The notes beneath the pieces were generated by a model that saw only the letters and a program-made list of their open reading frames with translations, made no database searches and was not told the origin of the DNA. Position numbers and translations under genes: made by a program. Positions 40,818 through 49,007 of a DNA stretch of 64,000 nucleotides are shown piece after piece. The DNA is taken from assembly GCA_040219575.1 (NCBI GenBank), contig JAVJSD010000010.1, positions 28,142 through 92,141 on the forward strand. The letters are read 5' to 3'. The DNA comes from JAVJSD01 sp040219575. Its GTDB lineage: Bacteria; Planctomycetota; Planctomycetia; Pirellulales; Pirellulaceae. Numbering within the stretch: the first letter of the stretch is position 1; each line of letters opens with the position of its first letter.

Positions 40818-41978
40818 TCAAAAGTCGGTATTGTTCACGAGACGGTCGATCTGAAGCTTCGAGATTACCTCCTGAATGGGGTGGCCGAACGTGGTCACGC
40901 CGTCGTCGGTTCCGGCGAACAGCAGCAGGATCGGCCGCTTGGTGATCGTGTCGACGATCAACGACCCCGAGTCTCCCCCTTTGCTGAAAACGCCAAAACC
41001 GCCCTGAACGGTGATCGTGTTGCGGAAGATCGAGCTGAATTTCGAGCCGTCGATCCGCTGGTAGCCGATCGGCTCGAAGGCGTCCTTGCCGGTGATCATT
41101 CCAAAGGTCAGTCCCGTCGTGCGACCCCATTTCATCACGGCCTGGCCGATCAGCGGCGACATGGGGCGTGGATCGATGGTGAAGGTCAAATGCTCCGGCC
41201 GCACCAGTTCGCTGTTGGTGATGGCGAGCGCCGCATCGATCGTCGATTCGCCGCCCGGGATCAGCGGCATGAACTGCTCCGTCTTGCCGATGACGCTCTG
41301 CGGCCGTCGCCCGCCGTCGGCGACGCCCGGCTGAACGATGAAGGCGTTGGGATCGTTGGCGCCCGCGTCGGTGAGGACGTGGGTGTTGCTCAGCAGGCAG
41401 TAGTTGTTTTGCTTGGAGATGCACACGCAGCCGATCGTTCCCGTCGGTCCCCGGTTTTGCAGGTTCGCGTAACCCACCGAGGAGCCGCACAGCGCCGGCC
41501 TCCGCTGGGCCTGCTGCGGCGCGACCTGGGCCACGATGTCGCCGCCGATTTCGATGACATCGGTCCGCACATCGGCCGATTCGAGCAGTCCCTCGGCCAC
41601 GTTCTCGGGATCTTCCTTCCGTTGCACGAACATCCGCACGGCCAGGTTGCCCGTGAATTGGCCGCGTTTCATTTCCAGTCCGACATCGAATCCTTTCACG
41701 TTGTTCAGCGTCGCCCTGCCGGACTCCATGGCGATCGCCTGGGCGCTGGCCACCGTCTGCGCGTCTTTCCAGAACTCCTCGATGCCGAGTCGGGCTTCGA
41801 TGTCGCGTTTCGCCTGGAGCAGCGGTTTGATTTCCGCGTCCTCCAATTCCATCGCTTCCTGCAAATCGTCGGCGGCCAAGGCCGAGGCGACCGACTCGCT
41901 GGAGGCGACTTCCTCCAAAGCGGACTCCAAGTCGAACTGATTGACGGCGCGCTTACGGCTCGACGCCTTCTTGCCCAT
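40818..41978 (-). CDS. Trypsin-like serine peptidase without signal peptide
   Basis: The 386-residue protein has a chymotrypsin-like catalytic set: H200 in LSNTHVL, D248 in GESTIDAAL and S337 in KGGDSGSLIV. The N-terminal 100 residues are polar and helical with a basic start (GKKASSRKRAV) and no signal peptide, so it may act in the cytoplasm or leave by another route. Residues about 95-150 (NVKGFDVGLEMKRG...NLAVRMFVQRK...VIEIGGDI) form the small alpha-beta unit that commonly precedes this protease type. ATG 41978 follows GGGGAG. Unlike DegP-type enzymes it lacks a PDZ domain. The small gene at 40504-40743 follows. Confidence 0.8.
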   Translation of the reverse strand: MGKKASSRKRAVNQFDLESALEEVASSESVASALAADDLQEAMELEDAEIKPLLQAKRDIEARLGIEEFWKDAQTVASAQAIAMESGRATLNNVKGFDVGLEMKRGQFTGNLAVRMFVQRKEDPENVAEGLLESADVRTDVIEIGGDIVAQVAPQQAQRRPALCGSSVGYANLQNRGPTGTIGCVCISKQNNYCLLSNTHVLTDAGANDPNAFIVQPGVADGGRRPQSVIGKTEQFMPLIPGGESTIDAALAITNSELVRPEHLTFTIDPRPMSPLIGQAVMKWGRTTGLTFGMITGKDAFEPIGYQRIDGSKFSSIFRNTITVQGGFGVFSKGGDSGSLIVDTITKRPILLLFAGTDDGVTTFGHPIQEVISKLQIDRLVNNTDF

Positions 41979-42042
41979 GATTGGTCTCCCCGGATGCCAG
42001 AAGAATCGCCCTTTCGGGGGCAGAGTTGCCACCGCTAGCGGG

Positions 42043-42071
42043 CATTATAGAGGCCTGGGGGGCCGATTCAA
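42043..42071 (-). promoter_or_regulatory. Strong sigma-70-like promoter of the trypsin-like gene
   Basis: On the minus strand TTGAAT (42071-42066) and a perfect TATAAT (42048-42043) are separated by 17 bases, 65 bases before ATG 41978. This is the best match to the housekeeping consensus in the window and suggests constitutive expression of the protease and its small partner. Confidence 0.7.
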
Positions 42072-42203
42072 ACAACTTGATCGGAAAAGTTTCCCCTTCC
42101 GCTCTGCGTTGCCGGCGGCTGGCGATGAAGAACCGGATGCTCGGTCAACGAACATCTTGTGGGCGACGTACGGGACTCGCCTTCGTCGACCGCGGCCCTT
42201 CGG

Positions 42204-42665
42204 CTATCGCGGATTCGCCTGCTCGATCGCGTCGGCCAGCGGCCGCAGCAGGATTTCGAAGGCGTACCAGGCGCCGGCCAGCGGCAGCACCACGGTCGCC
42301 AGGAAGAAACCGATCGTGCAGACGGCCTTGGTGACGCGCGAAAAGCGGGGGCTCAGCCACAGGGCGGGAAGGCCAATCGGGCCCGCCACCAGCAGGATCG
42401 CCACCACCAGCAAGCGGTTGTTGAGCACCGCCGCGACCGGCCCGCTGAGCGCGATCTGCGCCGTTGCGCCGGCCGGCCTGGAGAGGCCTGCGGCCTGCCG
42501 CACCGCAGCCAATTCACCCGGAGAACCGCCGCGGAGAGCGAGTTCTCCCGTTTCGCCGCCGGTCGCTTCGACAAGGCAATCCACGCAGCGATCGCTCACG
42601 CCCTCGGGCGGCAACATTGCTCCGCAACTCGAGCAGCGATCGGTGATAACGAGCAATTCGCCCAT
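42204..42665 (-). CDS. Zinc-ribbon protein with two transmembrane segments
   Basis: The 153-residue protein starts GELLVITDRCSSCGAMLPPEGVSDRCVDC, a zinc ribbon with two C-x2-C pairs (about residues 10-13 and 27-30). A linker leads to two hydrophobic segments (about 83-104, VLNNRLLVVAILLVAGPIG, and 117-138, AVCTIGFFLATVVLPLAGA). ATG 42665 is chosen since the ribbon begins right after it; the upstream ATG at 42710 adds 15 residues of little coding character. I recognise no specific family. It precedes the protease gene on the same strand but is separated by a strong promoter. Confidence 0.6.
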   Translation of the reverse strand: MGELLVITDRCSSCGAMLPPEGVSDRCVDCLVEATGGETGELALRGGSPGELAAVRQAAGLSRPAGATAQIALSGPVAAVLNNRLLVVAILLVAGPIGLPALWLSPRFSRVTKAVCTIGFFLATVVLPLAGAWYAFEILLRPLADAIEQANPR

Positions 42666-42848
42666 GCGCCGGGGGAGAAACCGTGAGGTGTCGGATCGAA
42701 AAACGCCCACGAAAGGCCTTCACAAGTCTAGCTCATACCGCCGCCGCCGCTGGGGGCCGCCTCTCGGGGCCGACAGGCCGCTGGCCGCGCGGTGCGGGCC
42801 GTGAAACAATGACCATCGTTCAACAATCTCCTGGCGGAGCCCCTATCG

Positions 42849-43922
42849 ATGGCGTCCCCGAACCAACCCCGTCCCAAAGGCCGCGGCGCCCCCGTTTCGC
42901 CGCCAAACCGTTTCGAGACGGCCCGGCTGGAGGACGACCTGGAGCAGCTCCAGCACAGCGAACCGCCGCCGGGCCGCGTCGCGACGGAGTTCTTCGCGGA
43001 CAGCAGTCAGAGCGTTATCTGCAAGAATAACAGTCCCGACATCCCCTTCCGCTACAGCATCAATCCCTATCGCGGTTGTGAACACGGCTGCGCGTATTGC
43101 TACGCCCGGCCGGGGCACGAATTGCTGGGGATGAACGCGGGCATCGACTTTGAATCGAAGGTGCTGGTGAAACGCGATGCGGCGAAGTTGCTGCGGCGGG
43201 AGTTGGCCAGCAAGTCGTGGCGCGGCGAGCCGATCGCCGTCTCGGGCGTGACCGATTGCTACCAACCGGCGGAGCGGTGCTTCCGCATCACGCGCAGCCT
43301 GCTGGAAGTGATGGCCGAGGCAAATCAGGCCGTGACGCTAATCACCAAGAACGCGCTTGTGCTGCGCGATCTCGACCTGCTCGCGCCGATGGCCGCGCGG
43401 AAGCTGGTCCACGTGGGCGTCAGTCTGACCACGCTCGACGCCTCGCTCGCCCGCACGCTGGAGCCGCGCACGTCGTCGCCCGAGGCCCGCTTGCGCTGCA
43501 TCCGCGAACTTTCCGCGGCGGGCGTGCCGGTGCGAGCGATGACCGCGCCGGTGATCCCCGGTCTGAACGACGAGGAGATTCCCCAGTTGTTGGCGGCGGC
43601 CAAGGAGGCGGGCGCCGTTTCGGCGTCTTACATCCTGTTGCGCCTGCCGTGGGCCGTGGCGCCGGTGTTTCTGGAGTGGCTCGACGCGCATCGGCCGCTG
43701 GCGCGAGCCAAGGTCGAATCGCTGATTCGCGCGTCGCGCGAGGGGGCGCTGAACGACTCGCAGTGGGGAAAGCGGATGCGCGGCGACGGCGCGTACGCGG
43801 AAAGCATCCGGCAGACGTTCGCCGTGTTCGCGCGTAAACACGGACTCGACCAACCGTCGCCGCCGCTCGACACGACGCAGTTTCGCCCGCCGACGGTCGG
43901 TGGACAACGGATGCTGTTTTAG
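42849..43922 (+). CDS. PA0069-family radical SAM protein
   Basis: The 357-residue protein matches the PA0069/Rv2578c radical SAM group, relatives of spore photoproduct lyase. The cluster motif is C-E-H-G-C-A-Y-C (C-x3-C-x2-C, about residues 77-84) after INPYRGCEHGCAYCYARPGHE. Downstream it has VSGVTDCYQPAERCFRITR, TLITKNALVLRDLDLL and VSLTTLD, typical of the family. The reaction is not known. The first 40 residues are charged and disordered. ATG 42849 is the first codon of the frame and no ribosome-binding site is strong. It is convergent with the HEAT-repeat gene. Confidence 0.9.
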   Translation: MASPNQPRPKGRGAPVSPPNRFETARLEDDLEQLQHSEPPPGRVATEFFADSSQSVICKNNSPDIPFRYSINPYRGCEHGCAYCYARPGHELLGMNAGIDFESKVLVKRDAAKLLRRELASKSWRGEPIAVSGVTDCYQPAERCFRITRSLLEVMAEANQAVTLITKNALVLRDLDLLAPMAARKLVHVGVSLTTLDASLARTLEPRTSSPEARLRCIRELSAAGVPVRAMTAPVIPGLNDEEIPQLLAAAKEAGAVSASYILLRLPWAVAPVFLEWLDAHRPLARAKVESLIRASREGALNDSQWGKRMRGDGAYAESIRQTFAVFARKHGLDQPSPPLDTTQFRPPTVGGQRMLF

Positions 43923-43970
43923 CCCGTCGCAAAGAGCGAAGAAAGATCGTCGCGCGATCGCCCTTGGGGG

Positions 43971-45275
43971 CTATTTCGCGGCGTTGATCGAGGCCAGCGT
44001 CTGGGCGGCGTAGCGGCGGATGCCGGCGTCCTCGTCCTCGAGCGCCTCGGTCAACAGCGGCTTCATCTCCGCGGCCTCGCTACCGAGCCGCAACGCCGCG
44101 GCGGCGCGGATCGCCCCGTAGCGAACCTCGAACGACTCGCCGCGCATGGCGTCGGTCAGCGGTCGGACGAGAAACTTGTTCAGGCCGGCGAGATTCGCGT
44201 TGGGCGCGGCGTCTTCCGGCAAGTAGCGCTCGAGCCGCGCCAGGGCGTCGGCCGCGCTCGTCCGCATCGCCTCGTTGTCGCTTTGCAGGGCGGTCAGCAA
44301 CGCGGGAACGGCCAGCGAGCCGCAACGGGCCAGCGCTCGGCCGGCCTCGAGCCGCACCTTTTCATCGGGCAACGCCAGCAGTTTTGTCAGCGGCGGCACG
44401 ACCGCATCGAGCACGCCCCGCACGGCGGCGTTGAATGCGGCGGCGGGCGTCTCCACGCGATACAGCACCTGCTCGCGAACCCGGTCGACGTGCAATCCCA
44501 AGGCGGCGGCCGCCGCCGCGCCGTCGACACTTGCCGAGGGCGTGTTGATGGCTTCGCCGACGGCCTTCGCCGCCTCGTCGCCCAAGCCGCCCAGCGCCTT
44601 CGAAGCCGCACGCCGCGCGTCCGCGTTGTCGCTGCCGAGGACCGCGACCAGTTCGCCGATCAGCGGCCGTGCGTCGTCGCCCAGTTGCTCGAGCACCACA
44701 CAGGCCTGGAACACTTCCTCGGAGGAAGGCGCAGTCAACATGCTCTTCAGCGCCGCGAGCGACTCCGGCCGCCGGGCGACCTGCCACAAGGAACGGGCGG
44801 CCGCCGCGCGGACGGCGGCGTCGCGGCCGGAAAGTTGTTCGACGAGCACCTCGGTTTGGCCGCCAGCGACGTCGCCCAGCCGGCCCAGCGATTTGACGGC
44901 GTTCAGACGGACATAAACGTCGTTCTCGGGCTTGCGGATCGCGTCGGCCAACACCTCGGCGACTTTTTCGTCGCCGCCGATGCGGCCCAACGCGTCGACC
45001 GCATACCAGCGCGGCTCCATGTTCGGATCGTTGACGACTTCGATCAGCGACGCCACCGCCGATCTGGCGGCGGGGCCGAGGCGTCCCAAGGCGTAGGCAG
45101 CGCGTCGCCGCTTGTCGTCGCTCCCCTGCGATTCGAGATCCTGCAAGTCCGCCACCCATTGGGCCACCGTCTTGCCCCCGTAGCTGGCCGGCGGCTCCTC
45201 CACGTCCTGCGCCGCCACGGGCCATGCGGAGAGCAACAGCAAGAACAGCAAGACCAGGCAGGAATAGCTACGCAT
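43971..45275 (-). CDS. Exported HEAT-repeat protein
   Basis: The 434-residue protein has a signal peptide (RSYSCLVLLFLLLLSAWPVAAQ) and then an N-terminal SYGGKTVAQWVADL segment, common at the start of planctomycete HEAT proteins. At least ten HEAT/PBS-lyase-type repeats of about 32-38 residues follow, with consensus R-x-x-A-A-x-A-L-G-x-L-G (for example RAAYALGRLGPAA, YAVDALGRIGGDE, LNAVKSLGRLGDV). They end at SINAAK. Such arrays form solenoids that bind partner proteins; no catalytic motif is seen. ATG 45275 is preferred over the in-frame ATG at 45287 and the GTG-like upstream extension because the signal peptide starts there. Confidence 0.82.
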   Translation of the reverse strand: MRSYSCLVLLFLLLLSAWPVAAQDVEEPPASYGGKTVAQWVADLQDLESQGSDDKRRRAAYALGRLGPAARSAVASLIEVVNDPNMEPRWYAVDALGRIGGDEKVAEVLADAIRKPENDVYVRLNAVKSLGRLGDVAGGQTEVLVEQLSGRDAAVRAAAARSLWQVARRPESLAALKSMLTAPSSEEVFQACVVLEQLGDDARPLIGELVAVLGSDNADARRAASKALGGLGDEAAKAVGEAINTPSASVDGAAAAAALGLHVDRVREQVLYRVETPAAAFNAAVRGVLDAVVPPLTKLLALPDEKVRLEAGRALARCGSLAVPALLTALQSDNEAMRTSAADALARLERYLPEDAAPNANLAGLNKFLVRPLTDAMRGESFEVRYGAIRAAAALRLGSEAAEMKPLLTEALEDEDAGIRRYAAQTLASINAAK

Positions 45276-45365
45276 GGAACCGGCGAACATGGGGAAGCGG
45301 CGTGTAACACCCTCAGATTCGACCACCACTATAACGGGGAGAGGGGGCGGACGGGAGAATTTCGC

Positions 45366-45394
45366 TTGCTTGGCCGCGGAACATCATTTATTCT
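45366..45394 (+). promoter_or_regulatory. Candidate promoter of the VWA gene
   Basis: TTGCTT (45366-45371) and TATTCT (45389-45394) have 17-base spacing and lie 50 bases before ATG 45445. Each hexamer differs from consensus at two positions. Confidence 0.4.
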
Positions 45395-45444
45395 GCGCCA
45401 GGGGGGCGACGAAACCCAGCCTAGGAGCGGGAAATTCCAAGCGT

Positions 45445-47976
45445 ATGGCCGACGCGTATCGACCCACTGATATGATGCCGCCGGCGCCCTCGGGCTCCGC
45501 ATCTTCGGAATCTAGGGCCGATCCTCCCCTGCCGCCCCAACCTTCGTCGTCTCCTTCTTCGCCGGGAGGCGAAACGAATCTCTACCCGCCTCCGCCGCCC
45601 GCAAGCAGGAGGGCAGGAGGCGAGGAGGCACGCGAACCGGCTGTCGCGGGCGAACAACCACTCTCTCCGCCGCCCGCGGCTTTTGACGCCGCCGGCCCCT
45701 CCAAGACGCCCCCGCTCCGTATCGAGCCGCACCGTATCGAGTCGCACCGTATCGAGCCGCACGGTCCGGCCGCGGTTCCCACGGGTCCGCCAGCGCCTGA
45801 TGCCGCCCGTGCGCCCGATGCCGCTCGTGCGCCCGATGCTCCCCGACCGCCGGAATCTTCCAGCACCGCCCTTCCGCCGCCGCTGCCCGTGCAAGCGCCG
45901 CGAGTTTCGCCCGCGATGGAGGCCGTCGATACGCGGCCCATCCCGCGAGCCACGGTGGCCGCCCCTTCGGCCGACTTGCCGGCGCCCTTGGCCGACTTGC
46001 CGGCGCCTTCGGCTGACATGCCAGCGATCGCGGCCGACGACGAGGACGCGCCCGGCACGCCCTGGCTGCGCAGTTCGGCTTCCTTCCTGGCCTCGATGGT
46101 CTTCCACCTGCTGTTGCTCGTCGGCCTGGCGATGATCGTGTTTCCCGACAACAAGGCGAAGACGCTGCTCGAGGAAGAAGAGCCGCTGGTGATCGACATG
46201 CCGTCCGACGCGCAGGACACGCAACAGCCGATCGCCGAGGAGTTCTACACCGAGATTCAGACCACCTCGTCGATCACCTCCGCCATCACGGCCGCCGTGC
46301 CGACCGTGGGCGATGCGGGCGTCGCCTCGGGCCGCATGATCAGCCAGCCGGCGCTCGACGCCAAGTTGCTGGTGGCCGACTTGCAGGGAGCGTCGACCGC
46401 CATCGATCTTCCCGCCGTTGAGATTCCCGACATGCCGACCATCGCCAGCGGTGTGCCCGACGGTGCGGCCGGCGACCCGCGAGTGATCGTCCGCAACTAC
46501 GAGCAGGCGCTCGACCGCATCACCGAGGAGGTGTTGTGGATGCTGGCCAAGCGGAAGGTGCTGCTGGTGTGGTGCTTCGACCAGTCGGAGAGCATGAAGG
46601 ACGACCAGGCCGAGATTCGCGGGAGGATCGACAGTGTGTACGACGAGTTGGGCCTTCGCGAGGAGACGACCGACGACGCGCTCACGTCGGCCGTCGTCAG
46701 CTACGGCGAGGGCTTCTGGAGGAACATGCGCCGCGGCCCTTCCAGCGACGTGGAGGAAATCCGCCAGGCGATCGACTCGGTGCAAGTCGATCCCAGCGGC
46801 AAGGAGTTCATGTGCCAGGCGGTGCTGCGGGCCATCGAACTCTACTCCGGCTACGCGAAGGAGCAGGACCGGCAGATGGCGTTGATCCTGGTGACCGACG
46901 AATCAGGCGAGCGGACCGACAACCTGCAATACCTCGAACAGGCCGTCGCCGCCGCGCACAAGAACAACTGCCGCATCTATGTACTCGGCCGCGAGGCGGT
47001 GTTCGGCTATCCCTACGCCCACATGCGATGGGTTCATCCCCAGACGCGCCACGAGCACTGGCTGCCGATCGATCGCGGCCCTGAGACGGCGTTCGTCGAA
47101 CAGCTGCAAACCGACGGCTTCCACCAGCGGACCGACGCGCATCCCAGCGGCTTCGGACCGTACGAACAAACGCGGCTCGCTCGCGAGACCGGCGGCATCT
47201 TCTTCATGCTGCCGAGCCTGGAGACCGACCTGGTGCGCGGCGAGCGGGGCGAGTACGAATTGACCGCCATGCGGCAGTACCGGCCCGACCTGCGGTCGCG
47301 GGCCGACCTGTTTGCGGAAGTGAAGGCGAACCCGCTGCGCGTGCGGATGCTGACGATCATCGACGACCTGAATCCACAGAGGCCGGAAGTCGCGGAGTTG
47401 ATGGGCGTGAGATTCAAGTTCTCGAGCAGTGCCAAGAAGTTCTTCGAGGAAGTTCGCGAGGAACAGACGCAGGCGATGCGCTACCTGACCTACCTCGACG
47501 CGGCGGCGAAGGAACTCGATTCGATGGCGCCGTTGCGCCAGCAGGAGACGTCGCCGCGCTGGCAGGCGAATTACGATCTGGTGTTCGCGCAGGTGCTGGC
47601 CTACACCGCCCGGCGTTACGAGTACAACTCGCGTCTCGACCGATTCGTGCGCGAGTTGCAAGCGAATCCCGGGATGATTCCGCTCACCAAGCCCGGTTCG
47701 ATGCAGCTATCGGGATTTAACGTGACGCCCAGCAGCGAGACGATCGGCGGGGAAGTCACCGACAAACTGATCGCCCGCAGCGAGGCGATGTTCCGCGAAC
47801 TCGTCGAGCAACACCCGGGCACGCCCTGGGCGGCGCGGGCCGAAAAGGAGTTGCAACGCGGTTTCGGTTTCGCGATGTCGCCGCAGTACCGCTACGCCGG
47901 CCCTCGCCCCACCACGCCCCGCGGCCCTCGTCCGCCCCGCCCCAAGCCGCCCACGATTCCGATACCGAAGCTGTGA
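45445..47976 (+). CDS. Membrane-anchored von Willebrand factor A protein
   Basis: The 843-residue protein has a cytoplasmic, Pro/Ala/Ser-rich N-terminus (about 1-205) made of short repeats. One membrane helix follows (about 213-233, FLASMVFHLLLLVGLAMIVF), then a linker, and a VWA domain starting near residue 371 (VLLVWCFDQSESM) with MIDAS D379, S381 and S383. The C-terminal part is helical (about 640-800) and ends in a Pro-rich basic tail. VWA domains mediate metal-dependent protein contacts; the family here is exported and planctomycete-like, with unknown partner. ATG 45445 is chosen since the frame before it lacks coding character. A promoter-like site lies at 45366-45394. The repeats are reported separately. 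Confidence 0.8.
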   Translation: MADAYRPTDMMPPAPSGSASSESRADPPLPPQPSSSPSSPGGETNLYPPPPPASRRAGGEEAREPAVAGEQPLSPPPAAFDAAGPSKTPPLRIEPHRIESHRIEPHGPAAVPTGPPAPDAARAPDAARAPDAPRPPESSSTALPPPLPVQAPRVSPAMEAVDTRPIPRATVAAPSADLPAPLADLPAPSADMPAIAADDEDAPGTPWLRSSASFLASMVFHLLLLVGLAMIVFPDNKAKTLLEEEEPLVIDMPSDAQDTQQPIAEEFYTEIQTTSSITSAITAAVPTVGDAGVASGRMISQPALDAKLLVADLQGASTAIDLPAVEIPDMPTIASGVPDGAAGDPRVIVRNYEQALDRITEEVLWMLAKRKVLLVWCFDQSESMKDDQAEIRGRIDSVYDELGLREETTDDALTSAVVSYGEGFWRNMRRGPSSDVEEIRQAIDSVQVDPSGKEFMCQAVLRAIELYSGYAKEQDRQMALILVTDESGERTDNLQYLEQAVAAAHKNNCRIYVLGREAVFGYPYAHMRWVHPQTRHEHWLPIDRGPETAFVEQLQTDGFHQRTDAHPSGFGPYEQTRLARETGGIFFMLPSLETDLVRGERGEYELTAMRQYRPDLRSRADLFAEVKANPLRVRMLTIIDDLNPQRPEVAELMGVRFKFSSSAKKFFEEVREEQTQAMRYLTYLDAAAKELDSMAPLRQQETSPRWQANYDLVFAQVLAYTARRYEYNSRLDRFVRELQANPGMIPLTKPGSMQLSGFNVTPSSETIGGEVTDKLIARSEAMFRELVEQHPGTPWAARAEKELQRGFGFAMSPQYRYAGPRPTTPRGPRPPRPKPPTIPIPKL
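45718..45762. repeat. Three 15-bp tandem repeats within the VWA gene
   Basis: CGTATCGAGCCGCAC occurs three times in a row (45718-45732, 45733-45747 with one base changed, 45748-45762), encoding the RIEPH/RIESH peptide repeats. Further short repeats (APDAAR units near 45796-45840 and LPAPxAD units near 45970-46025) follow in the same low-complexity region. Confidence 0.9.
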
Positions 47977-48001
47977 GACCGCCGCTGGCATCTTGTCAGT
48001 C

Positions 48002-48064
48002 GTAGCGGAAGTCGCCAGACTTCCGAGAGTTCACGTTCATCGGAATTCTGGCGAATTCCGCTAC
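48002..48064. repeat. 63-bp palindromic intergenic element, copy 2
   Basis: GTAGCGGAA (48002-48010) and TTCCGCTAC (48056-48064) frame two internal hairpins, GGAAGTCGCCAGACTTCC and GGAATTCTGGCGAATTCC. Length and layout are identical to the copy at 2562-2624 while the stem bases differ in a compensating way, so the structure seems to matter more than the sequence. It lies between the VWA and nnrD genes. Confidence 0.75.
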
Positions 48065-48125
48065 GAAATCGGGTTCGCGGCGTCGAGTGGCGTCCACACG
48101 GCCTGACACCAACCCTGATCCGACG

Positions 48126-48980
48126 ATGTCGTTTGTTCCCGAAGATCTGCCGCAACTTCCGCCGCGAGAGGCGGAAAGCCATAAGGGAACGTACGGTCGC
48201 GCGCTGCTGATCGGCGGCTCGCGCGGCATGAGCGGCGCGATTGCGATGGCGGGCATGGCCTGCCTGCGGAGCGGCGCGGGGCTGGTGAAACTCGCGACGC
48301 CCGACGCCTGCCTCGACACGGTCGCCGGTTTCGAACCGTCGTTCATGACCGCGCCCCTTCCGTGCGACGAGGCCGGCCGGATCTCGCTGGCCGCGAAAGA
48401 CGCCCTGGGGCGACTCGCCGCGGGGCAATCGTGCATCGGACTGGGGCCGGGCATCGGCCGCTCCGCCGACCTGACCGAGCTGATTGGTTGGCTGTACGAC
48501 ACGCTGGAGATGCCCGTCGTCGTCGACGCCGACGCGCTGAACGCCCTCGCCGAGCGCGGCTTCTCCCGGCCGCCCGCGCCTCGAATCCTCACGCCGCATC
48601 CGGGCGAGTTCCGCCGACTGGTCGGCGATGAATCGCTGTCGCTCGACGCGCAGCCGGATCGCGCCGTGCAGTTGGCCGACGAGTTGGGCGTGGTGGTGGT
48701 GCTCAAAGGGCATCGCACGTTGATCACCGACGGCCGGCGGTCGGCGCGCAACACCTCCGGCAATCCCGGCATGGCGACCGGCGGCAGCGGCGACGTGCTG
48801 ACCGGCGTGATCACCGCCCTGGTCTGCCAGGGACTGCGCGCGTTTGAAGCGGCGCAGCTTGGCGTCTATGTGCACGGACTGGCGGGCGACCTGGCCGCGG
48901 AGGAATACGGCGAGGTCTCGATGATCGCCAGCGACCTGCTCGACCTGCTGCCCGAGGCGTTTCAAGAACTCGCCGAGTGA
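48126..48980 (+). CDS. nnrD: ADP-dependent NAD(P)H-hydrate dehydratase
   Basis: The 284-residue enzyme repairs hydrated NAD(P)H (NADHX) with ADP or ATP. It has the ribokinase-like fold with the YjeF-C signature: GTYGRALLIGGSRGMSGAIAMAG near residue 22, LGPGIGRS, VVVDADALN, ILTPHPGEFRRL and the catalytic NPGMATGGSGDVLTG (~215-229). The usual N-terminal NADHX epimerase domain is absent, so this is the stand-alone dehydratase; an epimerase gene is not in this window. ATG 48126 fits the conserved start better than ATG 48087, which adds 13 residues. It is convergent with folP. Confidence 0.92.
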   Translation: MSFVPEDLPQLPPREAESHKGTYGRALLIGGSRGMSGAIAMAGMACLRSGAGLVKLATPDACLDTVAGFEPSFMTAPLPCDEAGRISLAAKDALGRLAAGQSCIGLGPGIGRSADLTELIGWLYDTLEMPVVVDADALNALAERGFSRPPAPRILTPHPGEFRRLVGDESLSLDAQPDRAVQLADELGVVVVLKGHRTLITDGRRSARNTSGNPGMATGGSGDVLTGVITALVCQGLRAFEAAQLGVYVHGLAGDLAAEEYGEVSMIASDLLDLLPEAFQELAE

Positions 48981-49007
48981 GCGCTTCGACGCGGCGCCGC
49001 GCGTCGG

